64,000 bases of DNA, taken from an uncultured bacterium. GTDB lineage: Bacteria > Bacteroidota > Rhodothermia > Rhodothermales > UBA10348. Positions 7,356 through 16,117 of the stretch are shown here, piece after piece. The stretch covers positions 682,001-746,000 of the forward strand of contig CALSQR010000001.1 of NCBI GenBank assembly GCA_943788505.1, written 5' to 3'. Made by a program: the position numbers and the translations under genes. The notes beneath the pieces were generated by a model that worked only from the letters and a program-made list of their open reading frames with translations, did no database searches and had not been told where the DNA came from. Within the stretch, counting starts at the first letter, position 1. Every line of letters begins with the position of its first letter.

Positions 7356-9575
7356 ATGTCGAAGAGTATACCTCACGACGTGATGTCTCCTGACCTAGGA
7401 GACCAAGGGTCCGCCACCGGCCTGTCCACTTTCGGTGGTGTCTTTACTCCCTCGATCCTTACGATCCTGGGCGTAATCATGTATCTGCGATTTGGATGGG
7501 TCGTAGGGAATGTTGGCGTCACAGGCACTTTTTTGATTGTGACCTTGTCCACCGGTATTACGTTTCTTACCGGGCTTTCGATCGCGTCGATCGCTACCGA
7601 TCAGCGAATTCGTACCGGTGGGGCCTACTACATGATTTCTAGGTCGCTCGGCATTGAAGCAGGTGGCGCGGTGGGGATTCCGCTCTATTTGGCCCAAGCA
7701 TTGTCCGTTGCGCTCTACACCATTGGGTTCGCGGAAAGTGTGGTTAACGTATTCCCTGTTTTGGATGCGAAGATGGTTGCGCTCGTGACGACCGCAGCAG
7801 TTACTGTTCTCGCCCTGAAATCAGCACGAGCGGCGATTAAGGCTCAGTACATCATCATGGGAGCTATCGCGATTTCGCTCCTGTCTCTTTTCTTCGGTTC
7901 TCCCCTTGAATCAACTTCCGTACCCACAGCTGCCGAAGCAGCGCAGGGTGTTGAAAAGGCAGGTTTTTGGGTAGTTTTTGCCGTCTTCTTCCCGGCTGTT
8001 ACAGGGATTATGGCCGGAGTAAATATGTCGGGCGATCTCAAGAACCCCGGCCGATCCATTCCAATTGGAACGCTGGCAGCCATTGGTGTAGGGTACCTAA
8101 TCTATATGTCGATCCCCTTGCTATTGGCTAGTAGGGCATCGGATGCGCAGCTTATCTCTGACCCCATGATCATGCGGAAAATCGCATTCTGGGGTGATGC
8201 GATCATTATGGGTGTCTGGGGAGCGACCCTTTCAAGCGCAGTAGGATCCATTCTTGGAGCGCCTCGAGTACTGCAAGCACTAGCACGAGATGGCGTCCTT
8301 CCGCCCTTCCTTCGCTTTCTGGGCCAAGGGTCTGGAGAGGAAGATGAACCCCGGGTAGGAACGGCTTTTACGTTCGCACTCGCCGCTATCACGGTTTTGC
8401 TTGCTGATCTGAACCTCGTTGCACCCATCCTGACCATGTTCTTCCTCACCACCTACGGGGTGCTCAACATCACTGCAGGACTAGAACAGTTTCTGGGAAA
8501 TCCATCCTTTAGGCCCAAGTTCAGGGTCCATTGGCTCTTCTCCTTGGCAGGTGCGGTGGGTTGTACGATAGTAATGTTCTTGATCAACTCGCTTGCCACA
8601 GGTGCGGCCATAGCCATCGTACTCACCATCTATTTCTGGCTGGAGCGGCAAGAATTGCGCTCAGCTTGGGGCGATGTTCGAAATGGTATTTGGTTCAATC
8701 TCACTCGAACCGGCCTATTGCGGCTTCGCAACACGATAGATGCCAAAAACTGGCGTCCTCATCTGTTGGTGCTGTCTGGCGCGCCCACTCGCCGGTGGTA
8801 CTTGATAGAATTTGCTTCCTCCCTTTCTCACAACCGCGGCCTCGTTACGGTCTCATCCATTCTGACAGGGGATAACGTATCTGCACGGCGTCTTGAAAGC
8901 ATGTCCTCAAGTATCTACGAATACCTGGATAAGCAGGGAATCCAAGCCCTCGTTCGCATCATCAGCGCCGATGATCCATTCAAAGGTGCTCAACAGCTGG
9001 TTACGACGTATGGCTTGGGCACGTTGGTCCCGAACACCGTCGTTTTGGGAGCGACTGAACAGCCTGAACATCATGCGCCATACTGTGAAATGATTCGTCA
9101 ATTCCGTGGTGCCCAACGCAATACTCTGATTGTGCGCCAAAACGAACAACGAGGCTTCGGATCCCGTCGTCACATCGATGTTTGGTGGGGCGGACGAAAG
9201 GGAAACGGTGCCCTTATGGTGATCTTGTCATGGCTGCTGAGTACAAGCTTAGAGTGGCGTGGTTGTACCGTGACTATCAAAATGGTCGTACCCTCTGAAT
9301 CCGCCGCTCAAGGTGCAAGAGCAAATCTGGAGACGATTCTGCAAGCCTCCCGTACTGGCTCCCAAGCAGATATCATTGTCTCCAATGGACGTCCTTTTTG
9401 GGAATTGCTTCGAGAGTCATCTAATTCAGCTGATCTGGTCTTCTTGGGAATGGCCGAACCAGATGACAATTTCCTAAGCTACTATTCGAAACTACAGGAA
9501 CAGACGCGCGATCTGCCAACTACCGTTTTCGTCTTGGCGGCGGAAGATCTGGAATTCGGCGAAGTTATCATGTAG
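7356..9575 (+). CDS. SLC12-type amino acid/cation-chloride transporter
   Basis: 739-residue APC-superfamily transporter. The N-terminal half has about 12 membrane segments and begins with the segment GVFTPSILTILGVIMYLRFG, typical of the SLC12 cation-chloride cotransporter branch, followed by IRTGGAYYMISRSLG. Residues from about 455 onward form a soluble domain resembling the SLC12 C-terminus, including segments that look like a universal-stress-type fold. Possible substrates are Na+, K+ and Cl- or an amino acid; bacterial members are poorly characterised. It follows the MlaE gene by 21 bp on the same strand, but a functional link is unclear. Confidence 0.75.
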   Translation: MSKSIPHDVMSPDLGDQGSATGLSTFGGVFTPSILTILGVIMYLRFGWVVGNVGVTGTFLIVTLSTGITFLTGLSIASIATDQRIRTGGAYYMISRSLGIEAGGAVGIPLYLAQALSVALYTIGFAESVVNVFPVLDAKMVALVTTAAVTVLALKSARAAIKAQYIIMGAIAISLLSLFFGSPLESTSVPTAAEAAQGVEKAGFWVVFAVFFPAVTGIMAGVNMSGDLKNPGRSIPIGTLAAIGVGYLIYMSIPLLLASRASDAQLISDPMIMRKIAFWGDAIIMGVWGATLSSAVGSILGAPRVLQALARDGVLPPFLRFLGQGSGEEDEPRVGTAFTFALAAITVLLADLNLVAPILTMFFLTTYGVLNITAGLEQFLGNPSFRPKFRVHWLFSLAGAVGCTIVMFLINSLATGAAIAIVLTIYFWLERQELRSAWGDVRNGIWFNLTRTGLLRLRNTIDAKNWRPHLLVLSGAPTRRWYLIEFASSLSHNRGLVTVSSILTGDNVSARRLESMSSSIYEYLDKQGIQALVRIISADDPFKGAQQLVTTYGLGTLVPNTVVLGATEQPEHHAPYCEMIRQFRGAQRNTLIVRQNEQRGFGSRRHIDVWWGGRKGNGALMVILSWLLSTSLEWRGCTVTIKMVVPSESAAQGARANLETILQASRTGSQADIIVSNGRPFWELLRESSNSADLVFLGMAEPDDNFLSYYSKLQEQTRDLPTTVFVLAAEDLEFGEVIM

Positions 9576-9636
9576 AGTGTTTTTCTCGTCAGATTTGGCC
9601 CATTTTCTAATAGTTTGTTTTGCCTTTATGCGTAGT

Positions 9637-9662
9637 ACTGAGGATGATCACTCGTCCTCGGT
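9637..9662 (+). terminator. Weak hairpin downstream of the SLC12-type gene
   Basis: ACTGAGGA pairs with TCCTCGGT around a 10-base loop, with one G-T pair, 62 bp after the transporter stop and 45 bp before lysA. There is no clean T tract, so it may be a weak terminator or a 5'-leader structure of lysA. Confidence 0.25.
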
Positions 9663-9706
9663 TTCGTGTCCACTACTTCTTGTTAACATAATTTCTCCCC
9701 ACTACA

Positions 9707-10921
9707 GTGCTCGACCGGGACCAACTTCTTACGATCGCGGATCAATATGGAACGCCTACCTATGTTTACTCGGAATCCGTCATTCTGGAACGAATCGATC
9801 GATTAAGATTCCATCTTGAAGGGCTTCCGCTGCAGCTTCTATATGCCATGAAGGCTAATCACGCTGTTCCGGTAATGGAGACCATGCGGGACAAGGGGCT
9901 CGGTATCGATGCTGTATCGCCAGCGGAGCTTCTTCTTGCACTGCGACTTGGATTCAAACCAGAGCGTATCCTTTTCTCCGCCAACAACATGACGGACGAA
10001 GAAATGCGGATGGCACATGAAGCAGGCGTCATACTTAATGTTGGAGAACTCTCTCGTCTTGAAAAACTGGGAAAGGAATTCCCTGGCTCCAGCGTTTGCG
10101 TCCGCTTGAATCCCCAGATTGGAGCTGGCCATCATGAGCACGTGATTACTGCCGGGGAGAAGAGCAAATTTGGGATTCCGGTTGAACACATTGACCGCAT
10201 CGTGGATGTAGCACAGAGGTACGATCTACGAATTCGTGGTCTTCATCAACATATCGGCAGTGGTATTCTGGATACAGAAACTCTTTGGAAAGCCATCAGC
10301 GTCATTCTGGATGCATCGCGATCCTTTGACACACTGGACTTTATCAATGTTGGTGGAGGCCTTGGCATTCCCTACCGCCCCGAGGAAACCGGCCTCGACA
10401 TGGAGCTATTCGAATCCCTCATCGTCTCGCCACTGAAGAGTTTCATAGCATCCCACCCATCGAAGAACCTGTCCATCTGGTTCGAACCAGGACGTTATTT
10501 CGTGGCAGAAAGCGGCGTACTGCTAACGCAGGTCAATACCATCAAACACTCGACACAGAGAATATTCGCCGGTACGGATTCTGGGATGAACCATCTAATC
10601 CGACCTGCGATGTACGGTGCGTACCACGAAGTTAGAAACCTCACTCATCCCGATGGACCGGTCGCCACCTATGATATCGTAGGTAATATCTGCGAATCAG
10701 CCGATTATTTCGCTCGGGACAGAGAGGTAGCTCACCTGACTGAAGGCGACATAGTTGGGGTCATGAATGCTGGAGCGTACGGCATCTCCATGGCCTCGAC
10801 CTATAATATGCGAAGTCTGCCAGCTGAGGTTTGGGTCGATGTCAACAACAAGGCTACCGAAGTGCGAAAGCGAAAAACAGCCAAAGACATCGTTGACGAA
10901 GCTTTATCGTCAGGCAATTGA
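9707..10921 (+). CDS. lysA: Diaminopimelate decarboxylase
   Basis: PLP-dependent enzyme that decarboxylates meso-diaminopimelate to lysine, the last step of lysine synthesis. It is 404 residues with a GTG start at 9707. Visible hallmarks are the PLP lysine in YAMKANH (Lys49), HQHIGSGI, the phosphate-binding GGGLGIPYRP, EPGRYFVAE and the substrate-binding CESADYFARD, then AGAYG. All match the LysA branch of the fold-III decarboxylases. The 3' end overlaps the convergent FAH-family gene by 12 bp. The window also holds dapF and L-lysine 6-transaminase, so both lysine synthesis and breakdown steps are represented. Confidence 0.92.
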   Translation: MLDRDQLLTIADQYGTPTYVYSESVILERIDRLRFHLEGLPLQLLYAMKANHAVPVMETMRDKGLGIDAVSPAELLLALRLGFKPERILFSANNMTDEEMRMAHEAGVILNVGELSRLEKLGKEFPGSSVCVRLNPQIGAGHHEHVITAGEKSKFGIPVEHIDRIVDVAQRYDLRIRGLHQHIGSGILDTETLWKAISVILDASRSFDTLDFINVGGGLGIPYRPEETGLDMELFESLIVSPLKSFIASHPSKNLSIWFEPGRYFVAESGVLLTQVNTIKHSTQRIFAGTDSGMNHLIRPAMYGAYHEVRNLTHPDGPVATYDIVGNICESADYFARDREVAHLTEGDIVGVMNAGAYGISMASTYNMRSLPAEVWVDVNNKATEVRKRKTAKDIVDEALSSGN

Positions 10922-11599
10922 AATCTGTTTGCTAACGCGCACTTCCAGTGAGGGTAAGTCGGTAATTCTAGCCTGAAGTGAATCTCCCGGTGTAACGGCA
11001 GAGACACCTTCCGGAGTACCTGTGAACAATAAATCTCCAGGCATCAGGGTGAAAATAGTACTGCAATAGGCAATCAGGCGTGCAACTGGAAATATCATGT
11101 CCGATGTGTGACCGTGCTGCCGAACTTCGCCATTGACTTCAAGAGTGACCTCTAACGCTTGTGGGTCAGCGACGCTGGCTGATGGCACAAAAGCTCCCAA
11201 TGGGGCAAATGTATCATAGCCCTTTGCGACCGACCAAGGATGGCCTTTTTCTTTCGCTTTCTGCTGAATATCTCGAGCTGTCATGTCCAGACCTACAGCA
11301 AAGCCGGCAACATGCGACATGGCATCTTCTTCTGAGATGTTTTTGCCTCTTTTCCCGATTAAGCAGACCAATTCTACTTCATGATGGACATCCTCTGACG
11401 CAATTGGGATTATTACCGTTGCACCTGAAGGAATGAGAGCAGATGCGGGTTTCAAGAAAACCATGGGTGACGTAGGCACCGCATTACCCAATTCTGCTGC
11501 GTGAGCGGCATAATTACGCCCAATACACATCAACTTGCCCGGCGTAAAGACCCGATCAGGCCGCTTATCTCCGTAAGAAATTCTACATTCCTCCATCAT
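10910..11599 (-). CDS. Fumarylacetoacetate hydrolase family protein
   Basis: 229-residue FAH-fold protein. It has the conserved opening KLMCIGRNYAAHAAEL, the metal-binding pair in HHEVELVCLIG, and GLDMTARDIQ with the third acidic ligand, ending with FTGTPEGVSA. Relatives include acylpyruvases, oxaloacetate decarboxylases and 2-hydroxyhepta-diene-dioate isomerases, and this short single-domain form is most like acylpyruvase/oxaloacetate tautomerase. The exact substrate cannot be assigned. Two consecutive methionines make the start 11599 or 11596. It converges on lysA with a 12-bp overlap and is divergent from rplU. Confidence 0.85.
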   Translation of the reverse strand: MMEECRISYGDKRPDRVFTPGKLMCIGRNYAAHAAELGNAVPTSPMVFLKPASALIPSGATVIIPIASEDVHHEVELVCLIGKRGKNISEEDAMSHVAGFAVGLDMTARDIQQKAKEKGHPWSVAKGYDTFAPLGAFVPSASVADPQALEVTLEVNGEVRQHGHTSDMIFPVARLIAYCSTIFTLMPGDLLFTGTPEGVSAVTPGDSLQARITDLPSLEVRVSKQISIA

Positions 11600-11694
11600 G
11601 TTCGGAATTGATATCCGCCTCCAGTTGCCTTAAATTTGTGGGCTATGCGATTCTGTGCATTTACTGCAGTGAATGTCAGAAAACTTTCCTCTCG

Positions 11695-11714
11695 CGTCGG
11701 TATCCAGTCCGGCG
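11695..11714 (+). promoter_or_regulatory. Possible rplU leader hairpin
   Basis: CGTCGG pairs with CCGGCG (one G-T pair) around an 8-base loop, ending 19 bp before the rplU ATG. L21 leaders with a hairpin near the start codon are known in other bacteria; I cannot match this to a specific leader family. Confidence 0.25.
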
Positions 11715-11733
11715 CCCCAAAGAAGAGCCCATA

Positions 11734-12117
11734 ATGTACGCTATTGTAGAGATTGCCGGAAAGCAGTACAAAGTGTCGAAAGATGACACGTTGTACATCC
11801 CCCGGCACAAAGCCGAAACAAACGAGAAGCTGAGCTTCGACAAAGTACTCCTTGTCAATGATGGCAAAAGCATTTCCGTCGGCACCCCAGCAGTTGATGG
11901 CATGACCGTCAGCGCTACCGTTATCGATCATGTCAAGGGCGACAAAGTCCTCGTCTTCAAGAAAAAGCGTCGCAAGCGCTACAAAGTGAAGAACGGTCAC
12001 CGCCAGCCTTACACGCAGATCAAGATCGATGCGATTGGAGCAGCCAAGAAAAAGGCCGCCCCAAAAAAGAAAGCCGCCCCCAAGAAAGAAGCAGTGCCAG
12101 CCGCTGATTCTGAATAA
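11734..12117 (+). CDS. rplU: 50S ribosomal protein L21
   Basis: Ribosomal protein L21 of the large subunit, 127 residues from the ATG at 11734 ([14 protein letters not shown]), which matches the universal L21 start; the ORF-track start at 11608 is too long. Core motifs are [20 protein letters not shown] and [13 protein letters not shown]. After the core it carries a lysine/alanine/proline-rich tail of about 25 residues with a repeated KKKAAP unit, as seen in some Bacteroidota L21 proteins. rpmA follows 20 bp later, the standard rplU-rpmA operon. Confidence 0.95.
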   Translation: MYAIVEIAGKQYKVSKDDTLYIPRHKAETNEKLSFDKVLLVNDGKSISVGTPAVDGMTVSATVIDHVKGDKVLVFKKKRRKRYKVKNGHRQPYTQIKIDAIGAAKKKAAPKKKAAPKKEAVPAADSE

Positions 12118-12137
12118 ACAAGCACCCGAGGTCCTGA

Positions 12138-12398
12138 ATGGCACATAAGAAAGGAATGGGCTCGACCAAGAATGGTCGGGACTCCAACCCCAAGATGCTC
12201 GGCATCAAAGCATTTGGCGGTGAATTCGTACAGTCCGGAGCCATCGTAGTTCGTCAGCGTGGAACTAAGTTTCATCCTGGAGACAACGTAGGCCGGGGCG
12301 GTGATGACACCCTATTCGCCACAACGAACGGAACGGTTCGTTTTGCGCAAGGCCGGAACAAGCGTCGCTTCGTCCACATCGATCCAGTATCGAACTGA
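12138..12398 (+). CDS. rpmA: 50S ribosomal protein L27
   Basis: Ribosomal protein L27, 86 residues. It starts [17 protein letters not shown], the direct unprocessed N-terminus seen outside Firmicutes and Fusobacteria, and contains [23 protein letters not shown]. The N-terminus reaches toward the peptidyl-transferase centre. It is co-transcribed with rplU and followed by a strong terminator. Confidence 0.97.
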   Translation: MAHKKGMGSTKNGRDSNPKMLGIKAFGGEFVQSGAIVVRQRGTKFHPGDNVGRGGDDTLFATTNGTVRFAQGRNKRRFVHIDPVSN

Positions 12399-12442
12399 CG
12401 GCACGTCCTGTTCCACGGAACTGAAGGTTTACCCTTCCAGAG

Positions 12443-12475
12443 AAGGCTCTCTCCATTGTGGAGAGAGCCTTTTTT
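12443..12475 (+). terminator. Intrinsic terminator of rplU-rpmA
   Basis: Perfect 13-bp stem AAGGCTCTCTCCA / TGGAGAGAGCCTT with a 3-base loop, followed directly by a T tract, 45 bp after the rpmA stop. Confidence 0.9.
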
Positions 12476-12620
12476 GTTGACCATGGTAATGCCAGATCCG
12501 GCAACTTTGTCGGCACAAAGGCAAAATGTGCCGTGTGCCCCCCTCCATAATCGCCTCCTGAAGGGCCGGTTCCGGACAAACATATCACGCTCCGGACACT
12601 TTTGGTAGAGGGAGGATTTC

Positions 12621-12661
12621 AGGGCGCGCGGCCAATAGGCCGCGCGCCCTGTTCCATTTTT
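12621..12661 (+). terminator. GC-rich hairpin, possible second terminator
   Basis: Perfect 13-bp stem AGGGCGCGCGGCC / GGCCGCGCGCCCT with loop AATA. A five-T run begins six bases after the stem, so termination is plausible but not classical. No gene precedes it closely; it may end read-through or a small RNA. Confidence 0.5.
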
Positions 12662-12943
12662 AACCCTTTTTACGACCTATTCCCTCCTCTCTGGTCAATT
12701 CAACAAACACCCTATTTCCTCTCTAGCTCACCATGAGCGGTCGCCTCCCGGAAAAGCTCATTTTAAACTTCAGAGAAAGAGCGAACTATTTGCCTGAATC
12801 TGCTGTATATTGCTGGGCTTAGAGAAATCCGTGTTCGCACGTGATTTACCGTCATTTTCAGCCGTCTTCGGACTTTGGGGCAGGTCGTCTGACCCTCGTC
12901 CGCACCCGAAGGCACCTGTCGCCATCACGATTGAGGTTCGTCC

Positions 12944-15031
12944 ATGGGCGTAATGAATAATCTCCGGGAGAATACCGGAGTCATTCTCTGGATTCTTGTT
13001 TTTGCATTCGGCGTTATCTGGGTCCTACAGGATTCAGGAGGCCTGAACGCTGTAGGTAACCTGAGCAATAACATCGGCACGGTGAACGGAGATCCGATCA
13101 CCATCGATGAATACAATCAGGCTATCGACCAACAGGTCCAGAGCTACCAGAACCAGTCCGGAGACAATATGCCTCCGCAAATGCTGGATCAGACCCGTGA
13201 CCGGGTATTTAACCAACTTGTTGAAGCCCGTCTTCGCGAGCAAGAAATGGCTCGTCTTGGACTAGGGGTTTCTGAAGAAGAGCTGGTAGACATGATTCAG
13301 GGGGCAGACCCTCACCCAATCATTGTAGCCTACTTCAGCGACGGCAATGGTGGTGTTGATCGAGCTCTCCTGCAGAACTTCATTGCTAACCCAGATGCAA
13401 CAGCAGACTGGATTAACATCGAAGAGTACCTACGCAGCGAGCGTCGTCGCCAAAAGTTGGAAAACCTGATCTCTGCCTCGGTCCGTATTACGGAACGTGA
13501 TGTTGAAGAGGAATGGGCTCGTCAAAACAAGTCGGTCGATGTTCGCTATGTAGCATCTCGCTTCACGGCACTTTCCGACGACGACATCTCCTACAACGAT
13601 GGCGATCTCAGATCCTTCTATAACGACAACCGCGACGAATTTGCACGTGAGAAGTCCTTTGACCTGGCCTACGTGACTAGTTCCAAGGCTCCGACAGCAG
13701 CCGATACTGCTGTTGTCTTCAGCGATATGGAAGCACTAAGAGAGAGCTTTGCAGCTGCAGAGAACGACTCGCTCTTTTTGGCGCGCAATGGCTCGGAGCT
13801 TCCTTGGTCGGATGCCTATTTCCGTCGCGATGAATTAGCTGAAGATCTAGCTGATGTCATTTTCGACAACCTCGAGGCAGGAACAGTATATGGCCCAGTT
13901 CTATCTGGTGGTCAGGTTCATCTCGTGAAGGTTATCGACGTTCGTGCCCCAGAAGAGACAGCCGTCAAAGCTCGTCACATTCTCTTCCAGGCGGAAGAAG
14001 GGGACGATGAAGCTCGTGCAGAAGCACGCACCACGGCTAATGATGTACGTCGTCAGTTGCGCAACGGTGGAGACTTCGCCGAATTGGCGGCAGAATATTC
14101 AGATGATGGTTCAGCTAATCGCGGCGGCGATTTAGGCTGGTTTGGCCCAGGTCGAATGGTTGCGGAATTTGAAGAGGCGGCATTCGGTGCTAGGATCGGG
14201 CAAATTGTTGGCCCAATCTCGACACAGTTTGGCTTCCACCTTATTGAAGTCACGGACCGTGCCACCGAGGAAGCCAAAATTGCTGACTACGCATTGACAC
14301 TTCGCGCATCAGTTCAGACACTAAATCGTGTACAGTCCAACCTAGATGACCTTCAGTATTTCGCCACAGAAGAAGGCGATTTCGAAGGCGAGTCTGGACG
14401 TCGCAACCTGAGTGTCCGCACGGTCGCAATTGAAGCCGATCAGCAGTTTATTCCAGGCCTCGGTAACAGCCGTGCTCTACTCAACTTCTTGGAAACAGCG
14501 TCTGCGGGCGATGTTAGCCCAGTTATCGAGTTAAACGATGTGTTTTTTGTGGCTACAGTCCGTTCAGTAACGGATGCTGGTTTCCAGCCGTTCGACGAAG
14601 TCCGCGCTCAGATTGAACCTCGAGTTCGCAATATGATGAAAGCGGAAGTTTTGGCTGACCGCATGAATGACGCTCTTGCCACTTCCGGATTTGATGGTCT
14701 TGCTGCTGCAATGGACATCGCTGAACGGGAAGCTGAAGGGTTGTCCTTTTCCAATCAGTCGGTACCTGGCATCGGACGGGACGCCAAGTTTGTTGGCGCT
14801 GCGTTGTCGATGGGCGAAGGAGAGACATCAGGAGCAATTGCTGGGAGTAACTCGGTATACGTGATTCACGTTACCGCGGTGTCTGATCCGGTTGCAATTC
14901 AGCCTTCTGACTTTTCCCGCCTCCAGGAACAGCTTCGTAATCAGCAGCAAAACCTAGTTCGCTCTCAGTGGATTACGGCACTGCGCGAAACAGCTGATAT
15001 CGTAGACAACCGTAGGGCCTTTCTACAGTAG
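12944..15031 (+). CDS. PpiD-like periplasmic folding chaperone / peptidyl-prolyl isomerase
   Basis: 695-residue protein anchored by one N-terminal membrane helix (about residues 12-29, VILWILVFAFGVIWVL) with the rest in the periplasm. The N-terminal part after the anchor resembles SurA_N, and residues about 340-437 form a parvulin-type rotamase domain (VKARHILFQ, FAELAAEYSDDGSA, GGDLGWFGPGRM). A second, degenerate parvulin-like region follows. The layout is that of PpiD, which helps newly exported outer membrane proteins fold. It stands alone between a terminator-bearing gap and a strong hairpin terminator, so it is probably monocistronic. Confidence 0.88.
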   Translation: MGVMNNLRENTGVILWILVFAFGVIWVLQDSGGLNAVGNLSNNIGTVNGDPITIDEYNQAIDQQVQSYQNQSGDNMPPQMLDQTRDRVFNQLVEARLREQEMARLGLGVSEEELVDMIQGADPHPIIVAYFSDGNGGVDRALLQNFIANPDATADWINIEEYLRSERRRQKLENLISASVRITERDVEEEWARQNKSVDVRYVASRFTALSDDDISYNDGDLRSFYNDNRDEFAREKSFDLAYVTSSKAPTAADTAVVFSDMEALRESFAAAENDSLFLARNGSELPWSDAYFRRDELAEDLADVIFDNLEAGTVYGPVLSGGQVHLVKVIDVRAPEETAVKARHILFQAEEGDDEARAEARTTANDVRRQLRNGGDFAELAAEYSDDGSANRGGDLGWFGPGRMVAEFEEAAFGARIGQIVGPISTQFGFHLIEVTDRATEEAKIADYALTLRASVQTLNRVQSNLDDLQYFATEEGDFEGESGRRNLSVRTVAIEADQQFIPGLGNSRALLNFLETASAGDVSPVIELNDVFFVATVRSVTDAGFQPFDEVRAQIEPRVRNMMKAEVLADRMNDALATSGFDGLAAAMDIAEREAEGLSFSNQSVPGIGRDAKFVGAALSMGEGETSGAIAGSNSVYVIHVTAVSDPVAIQPSDFSRLQEQLRNQQQNLVRSQWITALRETADIVDNRRAFLQ

Positions 15032-15101
15032 GCTGATACCTGAATGAGGGTCCATCGGCGAGAAAATCCCCTACGGACAGTAACCTCCGTTCAATGTTAG
15101 A

Positions 15102-15133
15102 AAAGGCGCGCCCGCATTAGCGGGCGCGCCTTT
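15102..15133. terminator. Bidirectional terminator between ppiD-like gene and dapF
   Basis: Perfect 14-bp stem AAAGGCGCGCCCGC / GCGGGCGCGCCTTT with loop ATTA, in the gap between two convergent genes. T-rich bases flank it on both strands, so it can serve both. Confidence 0.85.
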
Positions 15134-15179
15134 CTGCTTTTACTCCAACTCGGAGAAAGCCTTTTAGCCGGCTGCACGT

Positions 15180-16046
15180 TTATAGCTCTACAGAGCCTCG
15201 ATAGACGACCTCTGCAGGCCCTTCTAAATACAGACTTTCAGGTTGATCAGCGCTCCCCTCAAACCCAACATACAGCGTCCCTCCTGCCATTTGGACTGTA
15301 TATCGATTGACAGATTGCTCGCGCGTAAGTGCCGTCACAAGGCTCGACGCGATTGATCCAGTGCCACAAGCGAGTGTTTCAGCTTCTACTCCTTTCTCAA
15401 ACGTCCGTACGCGAAGAACGCCATCGTCTATAACCTGAACAAAATTGATATTGGCCCCATTGGTGCCCAATAATGTATCTCGCCTGAGTGCTGACCCGAA
15501 GCCTACTACATTGACGTTTTCGACATCATCAACATATACCACGGCATGCTCTGTGCCCGTCCATAGGTAGTGAGCGTCAGTAGAACCAGGCGGAACCGCT
15601 GAAGAAAACTTGATATCACGACGGAATCCCTTTGGAGGGGGGACAAATAATCGAACGCTCTGCTCCACACCTGGTACCGAAGCACTATATATCCCCGCAT
15701 CTGAATCAAAGATTAGCGGTTCGTTTGTCAATCCTGCTTGTCGGGCGAATCGAGCAAGACATCGCGCTCCATTGCCACACATCGTCCCCAAAGATCCATC
15801 GGCGTTGTAATATGCCATACGATAGACAGCTTCATTGGACGTCGCAGGATTCAAGGCAAGAAGTCCGTCCGCACCAATTCCAGTTCTTCGCGCGCAGAAA
15901 CGCACGGCAAAGGAAGACAACTCTTCCCCTAAAAACCGATAAAATCGATTATCGAGTACGATAAAATCATTTCCTGCGCCGCTCATTTTCGTAAATTCAA
16001 GTACGAATCGTCGAGCCGGCGGCGTAATGCCCGTTTGGGTCGTCAT
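15180..16046 (-). CDS. dapF: Diaminopimelate epimerase
   Basis: Converts LL- to meso-diaminopimelate for lysine and peptidoglycan. The start chosen is the ATG at 16046 (MTTQTGITPP), giving 288 residues; the longer ORF adds a non-conserved N-terminus that would run into phoH. Conserved features are MSGAGNDFIVLDNR, the catalytic cysteine in CGNGARC (Cys90), and the second catalytic cysteine in ETLACGTGS (Cys227). phoH starts divergently 71 bp away. lysA, the next enzyme of the pathway, lies at 9.7 kb. Confidence 0.94.
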   Translation of the reverse strand: MTTQTGITPPARRFVLEFTKMSGAGNDFIVLDNRFYRFLGEELSSFAVRFCARRTGIGADGLLALNPATSNEAVYRMAYYNADGSLGTMCGNGARCLARFARQAGLTNEPLIFDSDAGIYSASVPGVEQSVRLFVPPPKGFRRDIKFSSAVPPGSTDAHYLWTGTEHAVVYVDDVENVNVVGFGSALRRDTLLGTNGANINFVQVIDDGVLRVRTFEKGVEAETLACGTGSIASSLVTALTREQSVNRYTVQMAGGTLYVGFEGSADQPESLYLEGPAEVVYRGSVEL

Positions 16047-16117
16047 GATGATTGTAATTACCTGGAAAGACTTGAAGACTCCCCAAAATACTCGGACCAG
16101 AGGTAAAAGAGCCCGAT

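Larger units (their letters stand above)
12399..12943. other. 545-bp non-coding stretch after rpmA
   Basis: No convincing gene. It holds the rpmA terminator (12443-12475), a hairpin CGGCACA/TGTGCCG (12511-12533), two TCCGGA palindromes that can pair, and a 13-bp perfect GC hairpin (12621-12650). A 41-codon ORF (12483-12608) has no recognisable product. The last 280 bp presumably contain the promoter and leader of the PpiD-like gene, but I see no clear -35/-10 pair. A small RNA between the two hairpins is possible but unproven. Confidence 0.5.

Noticed and set aside
9576-9706. Possible lysine riboswitch ahead of lysA
   Set aside because: The gap is 131 bp, shorter than the roughly 170-nt aptamer, and only one weak hairpin is present.
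9577-9819. 80-codon plus-strand ORF between the SLC12-type gene and lysA
   Set aside because: Overlaps lysA in another frame by more than 100 bp and has no recognisable pattern; lysA with its GTG start explains the region.
11596-12144. 182-residue minus-strand ORF over rplU
   Set aside because: Hydrophobic and glycine-rich translation is the antisense shadow of the lysine-rich L21 gene.
12483-12608. 41-codon ORF in the gap after rpmA
   Set aside because: Short, basic, no homology recognised and placed across predicted hairpins; more likely chance.
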